Positions 32,761 to 40,869 of a stretch of DNA of 64,000 bases are shown one piece after another. A model generated the notes under the pieces. The model saw nothing but the letters and a program-made list of their open reading frames with translations, made no database searches and was not told where the DNA came from. Position 1 is the stretch's first letter. Each line of letters opens with the position of its first letter. This DNA is from Pseudomonas sp. TH41 (GTDB taxonomy: Bacteria > Pseudomonadota > Gammaproteobacteria > Pseudomonadales > Pseudomonadaceae), in contig NZ_JAEKFH010000005.1 in assembly GCF_016650695.1 (NCBI RefSeq), forward strand, positions 496,001 through 560,000, read 5' to 3'. The translations under genes and the position numbers were made by a program.

Positions 32761-34908
32761 ATGTCGCTCAGACAACTTTCCATTCAATGGAAGATCACCC
32801 TGCTGGCCGGGCTTTGCCTGGCCGGTATCGTGACCCTGCTCGTGGGTCTTTCGCTGTATCGCATGGAGCACAGCTCCGCGCTGGTGAAAGCCTCGAGCAT
32901 GGAGATGCTTAACGAAGCTGCCCAGGCCCGGATCGAATCCCAGGGCGAAAACCAGGCGCTGAACATTCGCCAGCAGTTTATGGACGCTTACCAATACGGC
33001 CACGGCTTTTCGCGTCAGGTGCTGTTTCTGCGAGAGCAGGCCGAGAAGCGCTTTCTCGATGCCTTCGACCTGCGTGAGGACATGACCCGTCAGGTCAAGT
33101 CGGCCCTGCAAGCCAACCCGGACTTGCTCGGCCTATCCTTGGTGTTCGAACCCAACGGTCTGGACGGCAAGGACGAACTGTTCGCCGGCCAGAGCGAAGT
33201 CGGCAGCAACGACAAGGGGCGCTTTGCCTTGTACTGGTCGCAATCGACCCCAGGCCAACTGACCTCCATGCCACTGCCGGAAAGCGACATTGCCGACACC
33301 CGCACCGGCCCCAGCGGCGAACCGGCCAACGCCTGGTTCACCTGCCCGCGCACGACGCTCAAGCCGTGTGTGATCGAACCCTACTTTTACATGATCAACG
33401 GCCAGAACGTGCTGATGACCAGCATCGTTTTCCCGCTGATGGTCAACGGCAAGGTCATCGCTTCGCTGTCGGTAGATATCAACCTCAACAGCCTGCAAGC
33501 GGTCAGCCAGAGCGCCAGCAAGAAGCTTTATGACGGCCAGACCAACGTCAGCATTATCAGCCCGGCCGGTTTGCTTGCCGGTTACAGCCCGGATGCCAGC
33601 AAACTCAGCCAGCGCCTGGAGGCCGTGGACAAAACCAGCGGCGCCGAGCTGATCCGCATGCTCGCTTCCAGTACCCACACCCAAAGCCTGCGCAGCAATC
33701 AGCAATTGAAAGTGCTGTCGCCGTTCCAGCCGATTCCCGGCGGCAAGTCGTGGGGCGTGCTGCTCGATGTGCCGGAAAAAGTCCTGATCGGCCCAGCCGA
33801 AGCGCTGAAAAAACAACTCGATGACAGCAACACAGCCGGCACACTCGTCGAACTCGGCCTGGGCGTGCTGGCCGCGTTGATTGGCCTGTTGCTGGTATGG
33901 CTAATGGCGCGTAGCGTCACCAAGCCGATCCTCGGCGTGGCGCACATGCTGGAAGACATTGCCAGCGGCGAAGGCGACCTGACCCGCCGCCTGGCCTACG
34001 ACAAGAAGGACGAACTGGGCCAGTTGGCCGGCTGGTTCAACCGCTTCCTCGACAAGCTGCAACCGATCATCGCCGAGGTCAAACGCTCGGTGCAGGACGC
34101 TCGCAGCACGGCGGATCAATCCTCCGCCATCGCCACCCAGACCAGCGCCGGCATGGAACAGCAATACCGCCAAGTGGACCAGGTCGCGACCGCGTCCCAC
34201 GAAATGAGCGCCACCGCCCAGGACGTCGCCCGCAGCGCCGCGCAAGCTGCCCAAGCGGCGCGGGATGCTGATCACGCCACCCGGCGTGGCCTGACGGTGA
34301 TCGATCAGACCACCACCAGCATCGACAACCTCGCCGCCGACATGAGCGCGGCGATGGTGCAAGTCGAAGGGCTGGCGGCCAACAGCGAGAAAATCGGTTC
34401 GGTGCTGGAAGTGATTCGCGCCATCGCCGAACAGACCAACCTGCTGGCGCTCAACGCCGCGATCGAGGCGGCCCGCGCGGGTGAAGCCGGACGCGGTTTT
34501 GCCGTGGTGGCCGATGAAGTGCGCAACCTGGCGCGTCGGACCCAGGAGTCGGTCGAGGAAACCCGCCTGGTGATCGAGCAGTTGCAGAGCGGCACGCAGG
34601 AGGTGGTGGGCTCGATGAACAACAGCCATCGTCAGGCTCAGGGCAGTGTCGAGCAGGTCAGTCAGGCCGTGACCGCGCTGCGCCAGATTGGCGACGCGGT
34701 GACGGTGATCAGCGACATGAACTTGCAGATCGCCAGTGCCGCCGAGGAGCAAAGCGCAGTGGCCGAGGAGATCAACAACAACGTGGCGACCATCCGGGAT
34801 GTGACCGAATCGCTCTCGGGTCAGGCCAATGAGTCTGCCCGGGTGAGCCAATCGCTCAACAGCCTGGCCAATCAGCAACAGAGCTTGATGGATCATTTCC
34901 GCGTGTGA
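32761..34908 (+). CDS. Methyl-accepting chemotaxis protein, double-Cache type
   Basis: 715 residues: first membrane segment about 12-32, a long periplasmic region (about 35-370) fitting a double Cache domain (PYFYMINGQNVLMTSIVFPL and SLSVDINLNSL in the membrane-distal module), second membrane segment about 375-395, HAMP (about 395-450) and signalling domain with NLLALNAAIEAARAGEAGRG. Length and layout fit the PctA-like class; the amino-acid-binding motif of that class is not complete in my reading, so the ligand is left open. The ATG at 32761 follows AAGGACG. Confidence 0.92.
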   Translation: MSLRQLSIQWKITLLAGLCLAGIVTLLVGLSLYRMEHSSALVKASSMEMLNEAAQARIESQGENQALNIRQQFMDAYQYGHGFSRQVLFLREQAEKRFLDAFDLREDMTRQVKSALQANPDLLGLSLVFEPNGLDGKDELFAGQSEVGSNDKGRFALYWSQSTPGQLTSMPLPESDIADTRTGPSGEPANAWFTCPRTTLKPCVIEPYFYMINGQNVLMTSIVFPLMVNGKVIASLSVDINLNSLQAVSQSASKKLYDGQTNVSIISPAGLLAGYSPDASKLSQRLEAVDKTSGAELIRMLASSTHTQSLRSNQQLKVLSPFQPIPGGKSWGVLLDVPEKVLIGPAEALKKQLDDSNTAGTLVELGLGVLAALIGLLLVWLMARSVTKPILGVAHMLEDIASGEGDLTRRLAYDKKDELGQLAGWFNRFLDKLQPIIAEVKRSVQDARSTADQSSAIATQTSAGMEQQYRQVDQVATASHEMSATAQDVARSAAQAAQAARDADHATRRGLTVIDQTTTSIDNLAADMSAAMVQVEGLAANSEKIGSVLEVIRAIAEQTNLLALNAAIEAARAGEAGRGFAVVADEVRNLARRTQESVEETRLVIEQLQSGTQEVVGSMNNSHRQAQGSVEQVSQAVTALRQIGDAVTVISDMNLQIASAAEEQSAVAEEINNNVATIRDVTESLSGQANESARVSQSLNSLANQQQSLMDHFRV

Positions 34909-34930
34909 TGATTGTTGCGTCCTGATCTTT

Positions 34931-35003
34931 CCCACGTCGAGGCGTCGAACCGTCCGCGTGGGAATGCTCTGCGTCACCTCTAAAAGCGGAACGCGAAGTA
35001 TCC
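34931..35003. repeat. Degenerate dispersed repeat
   Basis: The words CCCACG, CGCGTGGGAATGCTCTGCG and AAGCGGAACGCGAAG recall the Pseudomonas dispersed repeat with cores CCCACGCTCCGCGTGGGA and GACGCTCTGCGTC (from memory). It has decayed, and pairing is only partial. Located between the chemoreceptor and the toxin-antitoxin pair. Confidence 0.45.
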
Positions 35004-35193
35004 GAACCTCGGCGCCATATCCAGTCACAAAGATGGAATGTCATAACACAGGCATTGATCGCAAGATAACTGGGCAGCACCGGGTGCTCCGAGCTACATC
35101 TCGTTTTGCCGTCCATCGCGGCACCTTCTTGAACATTGATTTGAAGTCCTCCTTACCACAATGTAAGGAAACTGATCAAAAGGAGAATCCGCC

Positions 35194-35436
35194 ATGGCAA
35201 CCGCTACATTGACCTCGAAGGGACAAATCACCATTCCTGCACAGGTCCGGGCTTCGCTTGGTCTCGACACTGGGGATCGCATCGAATTTGTCGCTATAGG
35301 CGATGGTAAATTCGCAATCATGGCTGCCACGCATTCTGCTCGGGATCTCAAAGGACTCATTCGCAAGCCCTCTAAAGCCGTAAGCATCGAGGACATGAAC
35401 CATGCCATCGCAGCCCAGGGTTCCAAGGCCATATGA
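35194..35436 (+). CDS. AbrB/MazE-type antitoxin
   Basis: 80 residues. The N-terminal 45 form a SpoVT/AbrB swapped-hairpin DNA-binding domain: ATLTSKGQITIPAQVRASLGL then GDRIEFVAIGDGKFAIM. The C-terminal tail (RDLKGLIRKPSKAVSIEDMNHAI) is the usual toxin-binding extension. It would neutralise the PIN toxin encoded next and repress their shared promoter. AAGGAG lies 6-9 bases upstream of the ATG. The DNA is less GC-rich than its surroundings, in line with horizontal acquisition. Confidence 0.88.
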   Translation: MATATLTSKGQITIPAQVRASLGLDTGDRIEFVAIGDGKFAIMAATHSARDLKGLIRKPSKAVSIEDMNHAIAAQGSKAI

Positions 35437-35828
35437 TAGGACTGGATACCAACGTACTTGTGAGGTACGTCGCTCAAGATGATCCAAAACAGTCGGCGCT
35501 AGCCTCTGAATTGATTGAGTCATTGACGATAACCTCCCCGGGCTTTATTACCATGGTTTCAGTAGTAGAACTGGTATGGGTACTCCAATCCTGCTACGAG
35601 AGCGCTAAAAGCGAGATCATTACAGTCCTCGAAACGCTTTTACGGACGCGTGAATTTTCAGTGGAAAACCCCGAAATTATTTGGCAGGCGTTACGTGTTT
35701 ACTCCCAGGCCAATGCCGACTTTGCAGATTGCTTGATTGAGCGCAGTGCCAACGCTGCAGGCTGCGAGTACATCGTCACCTTTGACAGCAAGGCCGCCAA
35801 GCCCGCAGGTATGCGCCGTCTGACGTGA
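35433..35828 (+). CDS. PIN-domain toxin (VapC-like RNase)
   Basis: 131 residues of a PIN ribonuclease. The acidic metal-binding residues are in place: Asp5 (GLDTNVLVRY), Glu46 (SVVELVW), Asp96/Asp99 (ADFADCLI) and Asp118 (VTFDSKAAK). VapC toxins cut tRNA or rRNA; the target here is unknown. The start overlaps the antitoxin stop by four bases (ATGA), typical of toxin-antitoxin pairs. All catalytic residues being intact argues for a functional toxin. Confidence 0.9.
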   Translation: MIGLDTNVLVRYVAQDDPKQSALASELIESLTITSPGFITMVSVVELVWVLQSCYESAKSEIITVLETLLRTREFSVENPEIIWQALRVYSQANADFADCLIERSANAAGCEYIVTFDSKAAKPAGMRRLT

Positions 35829-36055
35829 GCTGACGCTTTTTACCCAGCCTCAGCCTCATAACCGCAATCCGGGCTAGCCATCAGACCGATTGAACCTGTG
35901 AGCTTGTTTGGCATCGTATTTATCGACACTGCACCTCGCTATTCAAACAGCCGTTTTCAGGTTGTTGCCGCTGAGGCCATCGATACACCTACGTGCCCTT
36001 GAGTGGCTGTCAGCGCTCGGGTAATGTCAACAGACCCATAGGACAGAGCACGCCC

Positions 36056-36982
36056 ATGACTTCCAAGCTGGAACAACTCAAACAAATCACCACCGTCGTT
36101 GCCGACACCGGCGACTTCGAAGCTATTGCTCGCGTTAAACCGGTGGACGCTACGACCAACCCTTCCCTGCTGCTCAAAGCGGCGGCCATTCCCGGTTATG
36201 CCGAGTTGCTGAACACTTGCGTCAGCGACTGCAAGGGCGATGTGGGCCTGGCCAGCGACCGTTTTGGTGTGGCGGTAGGGCTAGAAATCCTGAAGGTCAT
36301 CCCCGGCCGTATTTCCACTGAAGTGGATGCGCGGCTGTCGTTCGACACTGACGCGGTCTTGAAGCGCGCGCACCGTCTGATCGATCTCTACGACAAGGCC
36401 GGCATTGGCCGCGACCGTGTACTGATCAAGATCGCTTCCACTTGGGAAGGCATTCGCGCTGCCGAGATTCTGGAAAAGGAAGGCATCCAGACCAACCTCA
36501 CGCTGTTGTTCTCGTTCGCTCAGGCAGCCGCCTGTGCCGATGCCGGCGTGTTCCTGATTTCGCCGTTCGTGGGCCGTATCTACGACTGGTACAAGAAAGC
36601 CAACGGCAACGACTACACCGGCGCGGATGATCCGGGCGTGCAATCGGTGACCCGTATCTACAACTACTACAAAGCCAATGACTACAAAACTGTCGTGATG
36701 GGCGCGAGTTTCCGTAACCTGAACCAGATCGAGCAACTGGCCGGTTGCGACCGCCTGACCATCAGCCCGGACTTGATCGATAAGCTGGCGGCGGATACTG
36801 GCAAACTGGAGCGCAAATTGGCGCCGGGGCATGCGGGTGAAGCACGCTTGAGCCTGAATGAAGCGCAATTCCGCTGGTTGTCCAACGAGGATGCGATGGC
36901 GACCGAGAAACTGGCTGAGGGGATTCGTCAGTTCGCCCGTGACCAGGAAAAGCTCGAAGCACTGCTGCAAGCCAAGCTGTGA
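36056..36982 (+). CDS. tal: Transaldolase
   Basis: 308-residue class I transaldolase of the TalB type, exchanging a three-carbon unit between sedoheptulose 7-phosphate and glyceraldehyde 3-phosphate in the non-oxidative pentose phosphate pathway. The Schiff-base Lys lies in RVLIKIASTWEGIRAA; DATTNPSLLLKAA and GASFRNLNQIEQLAGCD are also diagnostic. The ATG at 36056 starts MTSKLEQLKQ as in relatives. A strong terminator follows. In the order I recall for P. aeruginosa tal is next to rssC; here an IS element separates them. Confidence 0.95.
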   Translation: MTSKLEQLKQITTVVADTGDFEAIARVKPVDATTNPSLLLKAAAIPGYAELLNTCVSDCKGDVGLASDRFGVAVGLEILKVIPGRISTEVDARLSFDTDAVLKRAHRLIDLYDKAGIGRDRVLIKIASTWEGIRAAEILEKEGIQTNLTLLFSFAQAAACADAGVFLISPFVGRIYDWYKKANGNDYTGADDPGVQSVTRIYNYYKANDYKTVVMGASFRNLNQIEQLAGCDRLTISPDLIDKLAADTGKLERKLAPGHAGEARLSLNEAQFRWLSNEDAMATEKLAEGIRQFARDQEKLEALLQAKL

Positions 36983-36999
36983 TTCAATAGAGCAAACGC

Positions 37000-37034
37000 A
37001 AAAAGGGCGAACCTAGACGGGTTCGCCCTTTTTT
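37000..37034 (+). terminator. Rho-independent terminator of tal
   Basis: AAGGGCGAACC, loop TAGAC-G, GGTTCGCCCTT followed by six T; an A-run precedes it, so it may work in both directions. It ends just 8 bases before the IS element. Confidence 0.9.
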
Positions 37035-37042
37035 GTGTGCTT

Positions 37043-37071
37043 TGTCCCGTCCTGAATAAGGTTTACACCTT
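37043..37071 (+). repeat. IS left terminal inverted repeat
   Basis: 29 bases beginning TGTCCCGTCCTGAATAAGG. It matches the complement of the right end at most positions; the inner part GGTTTACACCT is exact. Confidence 0.88.
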
Positions 37072-37095
37072 CTGATCTATTTTCAGGAGGGCGTA

Positions 37096-37497
37096 ATGGA
37101 AGCAGGAAAAAGGCGTAGTCAGCGAGACTACACGCTGACTTTTAAATTGTCGGTCGTCGACCAGGTCGAAAAAGGCGAGCTGAGTTATAAAGAGGCTCAG
37201 GAGCGCTACGGGATTCAAGGCAAAACGATCGTTCTGACGTGGTTACGCAAGCATGGTCGGCAAGATTGGAGCCCAGGCACATACATTGGCTCGCCGAGGA
37301 TGGGGTCTATGCCCGACAAAAACCGACCATTGACGCCAGAGCAACGCATCAAAGAGCTTGAAGAACAGTTGGCTCTATCCAATCAGAAAGCGCAGTTTTT
37401 CGAGGCTGTCGTGGATGTCTTGAAAAATGACTACGGTCTCTCTGTCGTAAAAAAGCGTCCCGGCAAGTCCTCGCGCAGAAACGAATCCAAAACCTGA
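37096..37497 (+). CDS. IS3-family transposase OrfA
   Basis: 133 residues. The N-terminal helix-turn-helix (about 10-60; FKLSVVDQVEKGELSYKEAQ) binds the terminal repeats; a leucine-zipper-like coiled coil follows (ELEEQLALSNQKAQFFEAVVDVL). The A6G heptamer at 37449-37455, near its 3' end, allows -1 frameshifting into orfB to make the active OrfAB. The ATG at 37096 follows CAGGAGGGCGTA. Confidence 0.92.
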   Translation: MEAGKRRSQRDYTLTFKLSVVDQVEKGELSYKEAQERYGIQGKTIVLTWLRKHGRQDWSPGTYIGSPRMGSMPDKNRPLTPEQRIKELEEQLALSNQKAQFFEAVVDVLKNDYGLSVVKKRPGKSSRRNESKT

Positions 37498-37520
37498 GCA
37501 TCAGCAGGGCTTGCCAGTTC

Positions 37521-38321
37521 ATGGGGATAAGCCGACAGGCTTACTACAAACGCAATCGCGCCGACGCTGCTCGTCTGATTCTGGATGAGAAAGTTGCCGA
37601 TTTCGTTCAGCAAAAGCGCCTGCGGCAGCCGCGGCTGGGTACCCGAAAGCTGTATTACTTGCTGCAGTGCCAGCCGCAGCATGAGCTGCAAGTGAGTCGA
37701 GATCGCCTGTTTGCGATTCTGCGTGAACGGCGTTTATTGGTAGCTCGCAAGCGGGCGTATCACAAGACAACCGACAGTCATCATCGCTTTCGACGCCATC
37801 CGAACCTGCTCAAGCCGGGGCCTGATCAGGTTGTTCCCAGCGGCCCGGAACAGGTCTGGGTGGCTGACATCACCTATCTGCCCACTCAGGAAGGTGTGGC
37901 CTATTTGAGCCTTGTGACGGATGCTTTTTCGCGAAAGATAGTGGGCTATCACGTCCATGAAAGCCTGCACACCGAGTCGGTCGCGCAGGCGCTGCGCCGG
38001 GCGGTGAGCCAGCGTCAAACCGTGCAGCCACTGGTTCATCACTCGGACAGAGGCAGCCAGTATTGCTCGGGAATGTACCAGGAGCTGCACGCGAAACACG
38101 GTATCAGGTGTTCGATGACGGACGGCTACGACTGTTATCAAAACGCCCTGGCAGAGCGGGTCAATGGGATATTGAAGACGGAGCTTTTGCTCCAGCGACC
38201 ACAGGATTTAACGCAGGCGAAGAAGATGGTGAGTGAGTCGGTATCGATCTACAACCGCGAGCGTCCGCACCTGTCTTTGAAATACAAAACGCCCGATGCG
38301 ATGCATCGGGCGTTGGGGTGA
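37521..38321 (+). CDS. IS3-family transposase OrfB (DDE integrase core)
   Basis: 266 residues from the first ATG, though the protein is mainly expected as the C-terminal part of the frameshift product, in which the frame extends back to about 37450. It carries the HTH-like segment (GISRQAYYKR) and the rve catalytic core with DDE residues: Asp in WVADITYLP, Asp in HHSDRGSQY and Glu in NALAERVNGILK. The frame is unbroken. Confidence 0.93.
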   Translation: MGISRQAYYKRNRADAARLILDEKVADFVQQKRLRQPRLGTRKLYYLLQCQPQHELQVSRDRLFAILRERRLLVARKRAYHKTTDSHHRFRRHPNLLKPGPDQVVPSGPEQVWVADITYLPTQEGVAYLSLVTDAFSRKIVGYHVHESLHTESVAQALRRAVSQRQTVQPLVHHSDRGSQYCSGMYQELHAKHGIRCSMTDGYDCYQNALAERVNGILKTELLLQRPQDLTQAKKMVSESVSIYNRERPHLSLKYKTPDAMHRALG

Positions 38322-38323
38322 AA

Positions 38324-38352
38324 CAGGTGTAAACCTATTTCAGGACTAGACA
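38324..38352 (-). repeat. IS right terminal inverted repeat
   Basis: Read on the minus strand it begins TGTCTAGTCCTGAAATAGG and continues TTTACACCTG, pairing with the left end. Confidence 0.88.
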
Positions 38353-38408
38353 CTTAATTTGGGTATTGGAGGTCGCGCCGAGATGTGTAGTGTTTGTCAG
38401 GCCGCCTT

Positions 38409-38470
38409 CGCGAGCAGGCTCGCTCCCACAGAGGGGACGCATTCCAATGTGGGAGCGAGCCTGCTCGCGA
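38409..38470. repeat. REP palindrome (hybrid GTGGGAGCGAGC type)
   Basis: TCGCGAGCAGGCTCGCTCCC and the exact complement (22-base arms) surround an 18-base centre. Located 55 bases from the IS, before the rssC terminus. Confidence 0.87.
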
Positions 38471-38504
38471 TAGGGCCAGACCGGCTCACATCACTTTCAG
38501 GGAA

Positions 38505-38987
38505 TCAGTGACGCTCCAGCGCATTCACCAAATCATGGAACGCTTCACGATTGGAGTCATTGAGGCCCATGAGGATCTTGTGCGCTTCGAGCACTTTGAT
38601 TCGCACCACCTCTTCGGACTGATCCTGATCTGGCAGGTCGGTCAGGCACTCAGGGCACGGGATCGGGCGGTCAACGATGTTGAACACTTGCTCGAAGCCC
38701 ATGGACTGCAGCAGTCGGGTGATGTCTTCGTGGGTGGTGACGACGGTCGGAAGCAAGCCGACTTTTTGCCGCGACAGAATCGACAACTTGGCCAACAGGC
38801 CAAGGGTGGTGCTGTCGATGCTGCGGGTTTCGGTCAGGTCGATCACGATCGTGTTGAAGTTCAACGCCGTGAAGATCCGCTCAATAGTCGCATCCAACGC
38901 CGAACACAGGGTCAGGCGAACTTCACCGACGAACTTCAGGACGAAGGTGCCGTCCTGCTCGGCGAACTGGATTCTACCGGTACTCAT
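38505..38987 (-). CDS. rssC: Anti-anti-sigma factor, RssC type (STAS domain)
   Basis: 160 residues. A STAS domain covers about 1-105, with the phosphorylatable Ser59 in the ETRSIDSTTLGLL loop, as in SpoIIAA-like antagonists. The C-terminal part holds a CPEC pair (Cys111, Cys114) and a helical tail. Its partner is the phosphatase RssB encoded just upstream (one-base overlap, TAATG). Dephosphorylated antagonist would sequester a target, in P. aeruginosa linked to RpoS control (recalled). No kinase for Ser59 is encoded nearby. Confidence 0.85.
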   Translation of the reverse strand: MSTGRIQFAEQDGTFVLKFVGEVRLTLCSALDATIERIFTALNFNTIVIDLTETRSIDSTTLGLLAKLSILSRQKVGLLPTVVTTHEDITRLLQSMGFEQVFNIVDRPIPCPECLTDLPDQDQSEEVVRIKVLEAHKILMGLNDSNREAFHDLVNALERH

Positions 38988-40168
38988 TAAAGATTCCTGC
39001 TCAACACCAACAGGGCGATATCATCCGGCATCTCCCCTAGCGTGGCCAATCCAAAAACCTGCCGCAGACCATCCAGGCTGCCGCCCGCTGCCTTGACCCG
39101 TTGAGGCAAAGCCGCTTCTTTTTCTTTGAGTGTAGGTTCTGGCAAAAGGTCCAGAATGCCATCGGACATCAGCGTCAGGCTGAACGTCGGCGGCAGCTCC
39201 AGCACGTGGTCTTCGTAGGTGGCTTCATTGAAGAGGCCCACCGGCAAACCACGCCCTTCCAGATAACGAACACTGTCTGGGGTGTACAACACAGGCAACG
39301 GCAAATGACCACCGATGCTATAGGTCAACAAACCTGTCTCCTCGTCGATGACTCCACCGACCATTGTGACGTGTTTACCCAGCTTACAACTGATCAGGCC
39401 TCGGTTGATATGACCAAGGACCTCTGAAGGCTTGAATTCAGGCAATGTGCCGCTGCGCTTGGATTCGAACAGCAAGCGCGTGGTCATGAATTTCAGCAGC
39501 ACAGTGACGAAGGCTGAAGAAGCGCCATGCCCGGAAACGTCCGCCAGGTAAAACGCAACCCGACGTTCATCGACCCGAAAGTAGTCGACGAAATCACCCG
39601 ACAGGTACAGCGAAGGGATGATCTGGTGAGCAAACTTGAACTCGTCGATGGTCCAGGGGCTGACCGGCAGCATGTTCATCTGCACCTGGCGACCGGCGTT
39701 CTGGTCTTCCTGGAGCAGGTTCAGGCTGGCTTCAAGCTCGCGATTGGCCTTTTCCAGCTTCTCGCGGTAGCGCTGGTTTTCCAGCAGCAGGCGCGCGCGA
39801 TCCAGGGCCCTGCGCACAGAATGCTCGAGCACAGCCAGATCTTCGAGAGGCTTGATCAGGTAATCCGCCGCGCCCAGGCGCAGGGCCTCGACCGCATCGT
39901 TCATCACGCCAGCGCCCGAAACCACGATGACCGGGGTTTGCGGCGACAGCTCGGTGATCTGGCGGATAAGTTCGAGTCCGCCCATCTGCGGCATGCGCAG
40001 ATCGCAGATGACCAAGTCGGGCTTGTCTTGCTCGAATACCTGAAGACCTTGCTGGCCATTGCTGGCCTGCAAGACGCTGAAACCACTGTCTTCCAAATAG
40101 GCGGCGAGGCTCGCGCGCACTACTTCGTCATCATCGATTATCAGCAGCGTGGCACTGGTTTTTGGCAT
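38987..40168 (-). CDS. rssB: Response regulator with PP2C phosphatase output, RssB
   Basis: 393 residues: receiver domain about 8-120 with phospho-acceptor Asp56 (ICDLRMPQMGG) and Lys106, a coiled-coil linker about 125-165, and a SpoIIE-type PP2C Ser/Thr phosphatase about 175-390 with metal-ligand Asp192 (SGDFVDYF) and Asp210 (LADVSGHG). The Pseudomonas RssB differs from E. coli RssB by keeping a catalytically complete phosphatase motif set. It probably dephosphorylates RssC and serves as ClpXP adaptor for RpoS (by homology). The order tal-rssC-rssB is conserved from memory. A 277-base gap with no evident gene lies upstream. Confidence 0.87.
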   Translation of the reverse strand: MPKTSATLLIIDDDEVVRASLAAYLEDSGFSVLQASNGQQGLQVFEQDKPDLVICDLRMPQMGGLELIRQITELSPQTPVIVVSGAGVMNDAVEALRLGAADYLIKPLEDLAVLEHSVRRALDRARLLLENQRYREKLEKANRELEASLNLLQEDQNAGRQVQMNMLPVSPWTIDEFKFAHQIIPSLYLSGDFVDYFRVDERRVAFYLADVSGHGASSAFVTVLLKFMTTRLLFESKRSGTLPEFKPSEVLGHINRGLISCKLGKHVTMVGGVIDEETGLLTYSIGGHLPLPVLYTPDSVRYLEGRGLPVGLFNEATYEDHVLELPPTFSLTLMSDGILDLLPEPTLKEKEAALPQRVKAAGGSLDGLRQVFGLATLGEMPDDIALLVLSRNL

Positions 40169-40445
40169 GTGGGCAAACGGCGCCAGAATTAGGTTGGCGT
40201 AGCAGGCGGGGTTTTTTGGCCCGGCTCACACTACTGGATTCGCTTTCTAGCCACTCTGCTGCACTGTTTTCGAGCGTTTGCCCTACACACAGGCACACCA
40301 GAGGTGCCCTTCTAAGGCGCAGACGGTACTCCCATCCGCGGGGCGTTTCAAGCTCACGCCGATGGTCGCTTGACGTCTTTACTTGTCAAATCACTGAGAG
40401 TTATAAGAACAGGCAAAACCGTAACCCAATGGAAGGTCCAAGCCC

Positions 40446-40745
40446 ATGAGTCAAATCGATCGGGACTACAGCGAAAAGCGTGACTTCATCCGCATGCGAG
40501 TCGATGCCGATGTGTCGCTGATTCATGAGGGAGACGAGGTTGCAGCCGTCTGCATCGACCTTTCCAGCAGTGGCATGCAGGTAGAAGCGCCGCGCCTGTT
40601 CAAGGTTGGTGACCGCCTGAGCATACGGATAGATTCAGAGCACGCCGCCCTCAAAGGGCTTGAAGCCGACACCGAAGTGGTGTGGGTCAGGGAGCAGGAC
40701 GGCAGTAGTCAGAAACTTGGGCTTACAATCCTGAAGATGAATTAA
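40446..40745 (+). CDS. PilZ-domain protein (c-di-GMP receptor), small
   Basis: 99 residues forming a lone PilZ domain. The c-di-GMP-binding arginine motif is seen as KRDFIRMRV (11-19, RxxxR) and the second motif as DLSSSGM (39-45, D/NxSxxG). Both being intact suggests it binds the messenger. It is transcribed away from rssB. The start is preceded by ATGGAAGGTCCAAGCCC, giving an AAGG site. The target process is not evident; neighbours are rssBC and mlaA. Confidence 0.9.
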   Translation: MSQIDRDYSEKRDFIRMRVDADVSLIHEGDEVAAVCIDLSSSGMQVEAPRLFKVGDRLSIRIDSEHAALKGLEADTEVVWVREQDGSSQKLGLTILKMN

Positions 40746-40758
40746 CCCGGATCCCCTT

Positions 40759-40857
40759 GTAGGAGCGAGCTTGCTCGCGATGGACTCAAGAGCGCCGCGT
40801 TTAGCCAGTAAACAAGCGTTATCGTTAACAACCATCGCGAGCAAGCTCGCTCCTACA
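40759..40857. repeat. REP palindrome (GTAGGAGCGAGC type)
   Basis: GTAGGAGCGAGCTTGCTCGC and its complement around a 55-base centre, between convergent PilZ and mlaA genes. Confidence 0.87.
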
Positions 40858-40869
40858 GGGCGGTCGAGA

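Larger units (their letters stand above)
37043..38352 (+). mobile_element. IS3-family insertion sequence (IS150-like), complete
   Basis: 1310-base element with 29-base imperfect terminal inverted repeats (37043-37071 and 38324-38352) starting TGTC and sharing GGTTTACACCT. A 3-bp target duplication CTT flanks it (37040-37042 and 38353-38355), as expected for this IS group. It carries orfA and orfB in the -1 frame relation, with an A6G slippery heptamer at 37449-37455 for a fused OrfAB transposase. All catalytic residues are intact, so it appears recent and potentially active. Confidence 0.93.

Noticed and set aside
35829..36055. Possible small RNA or gene between the PIN toxin and tal
   Set aside because: No hairpin with T-tract, promoter pair or start with ribosome site could be supported.
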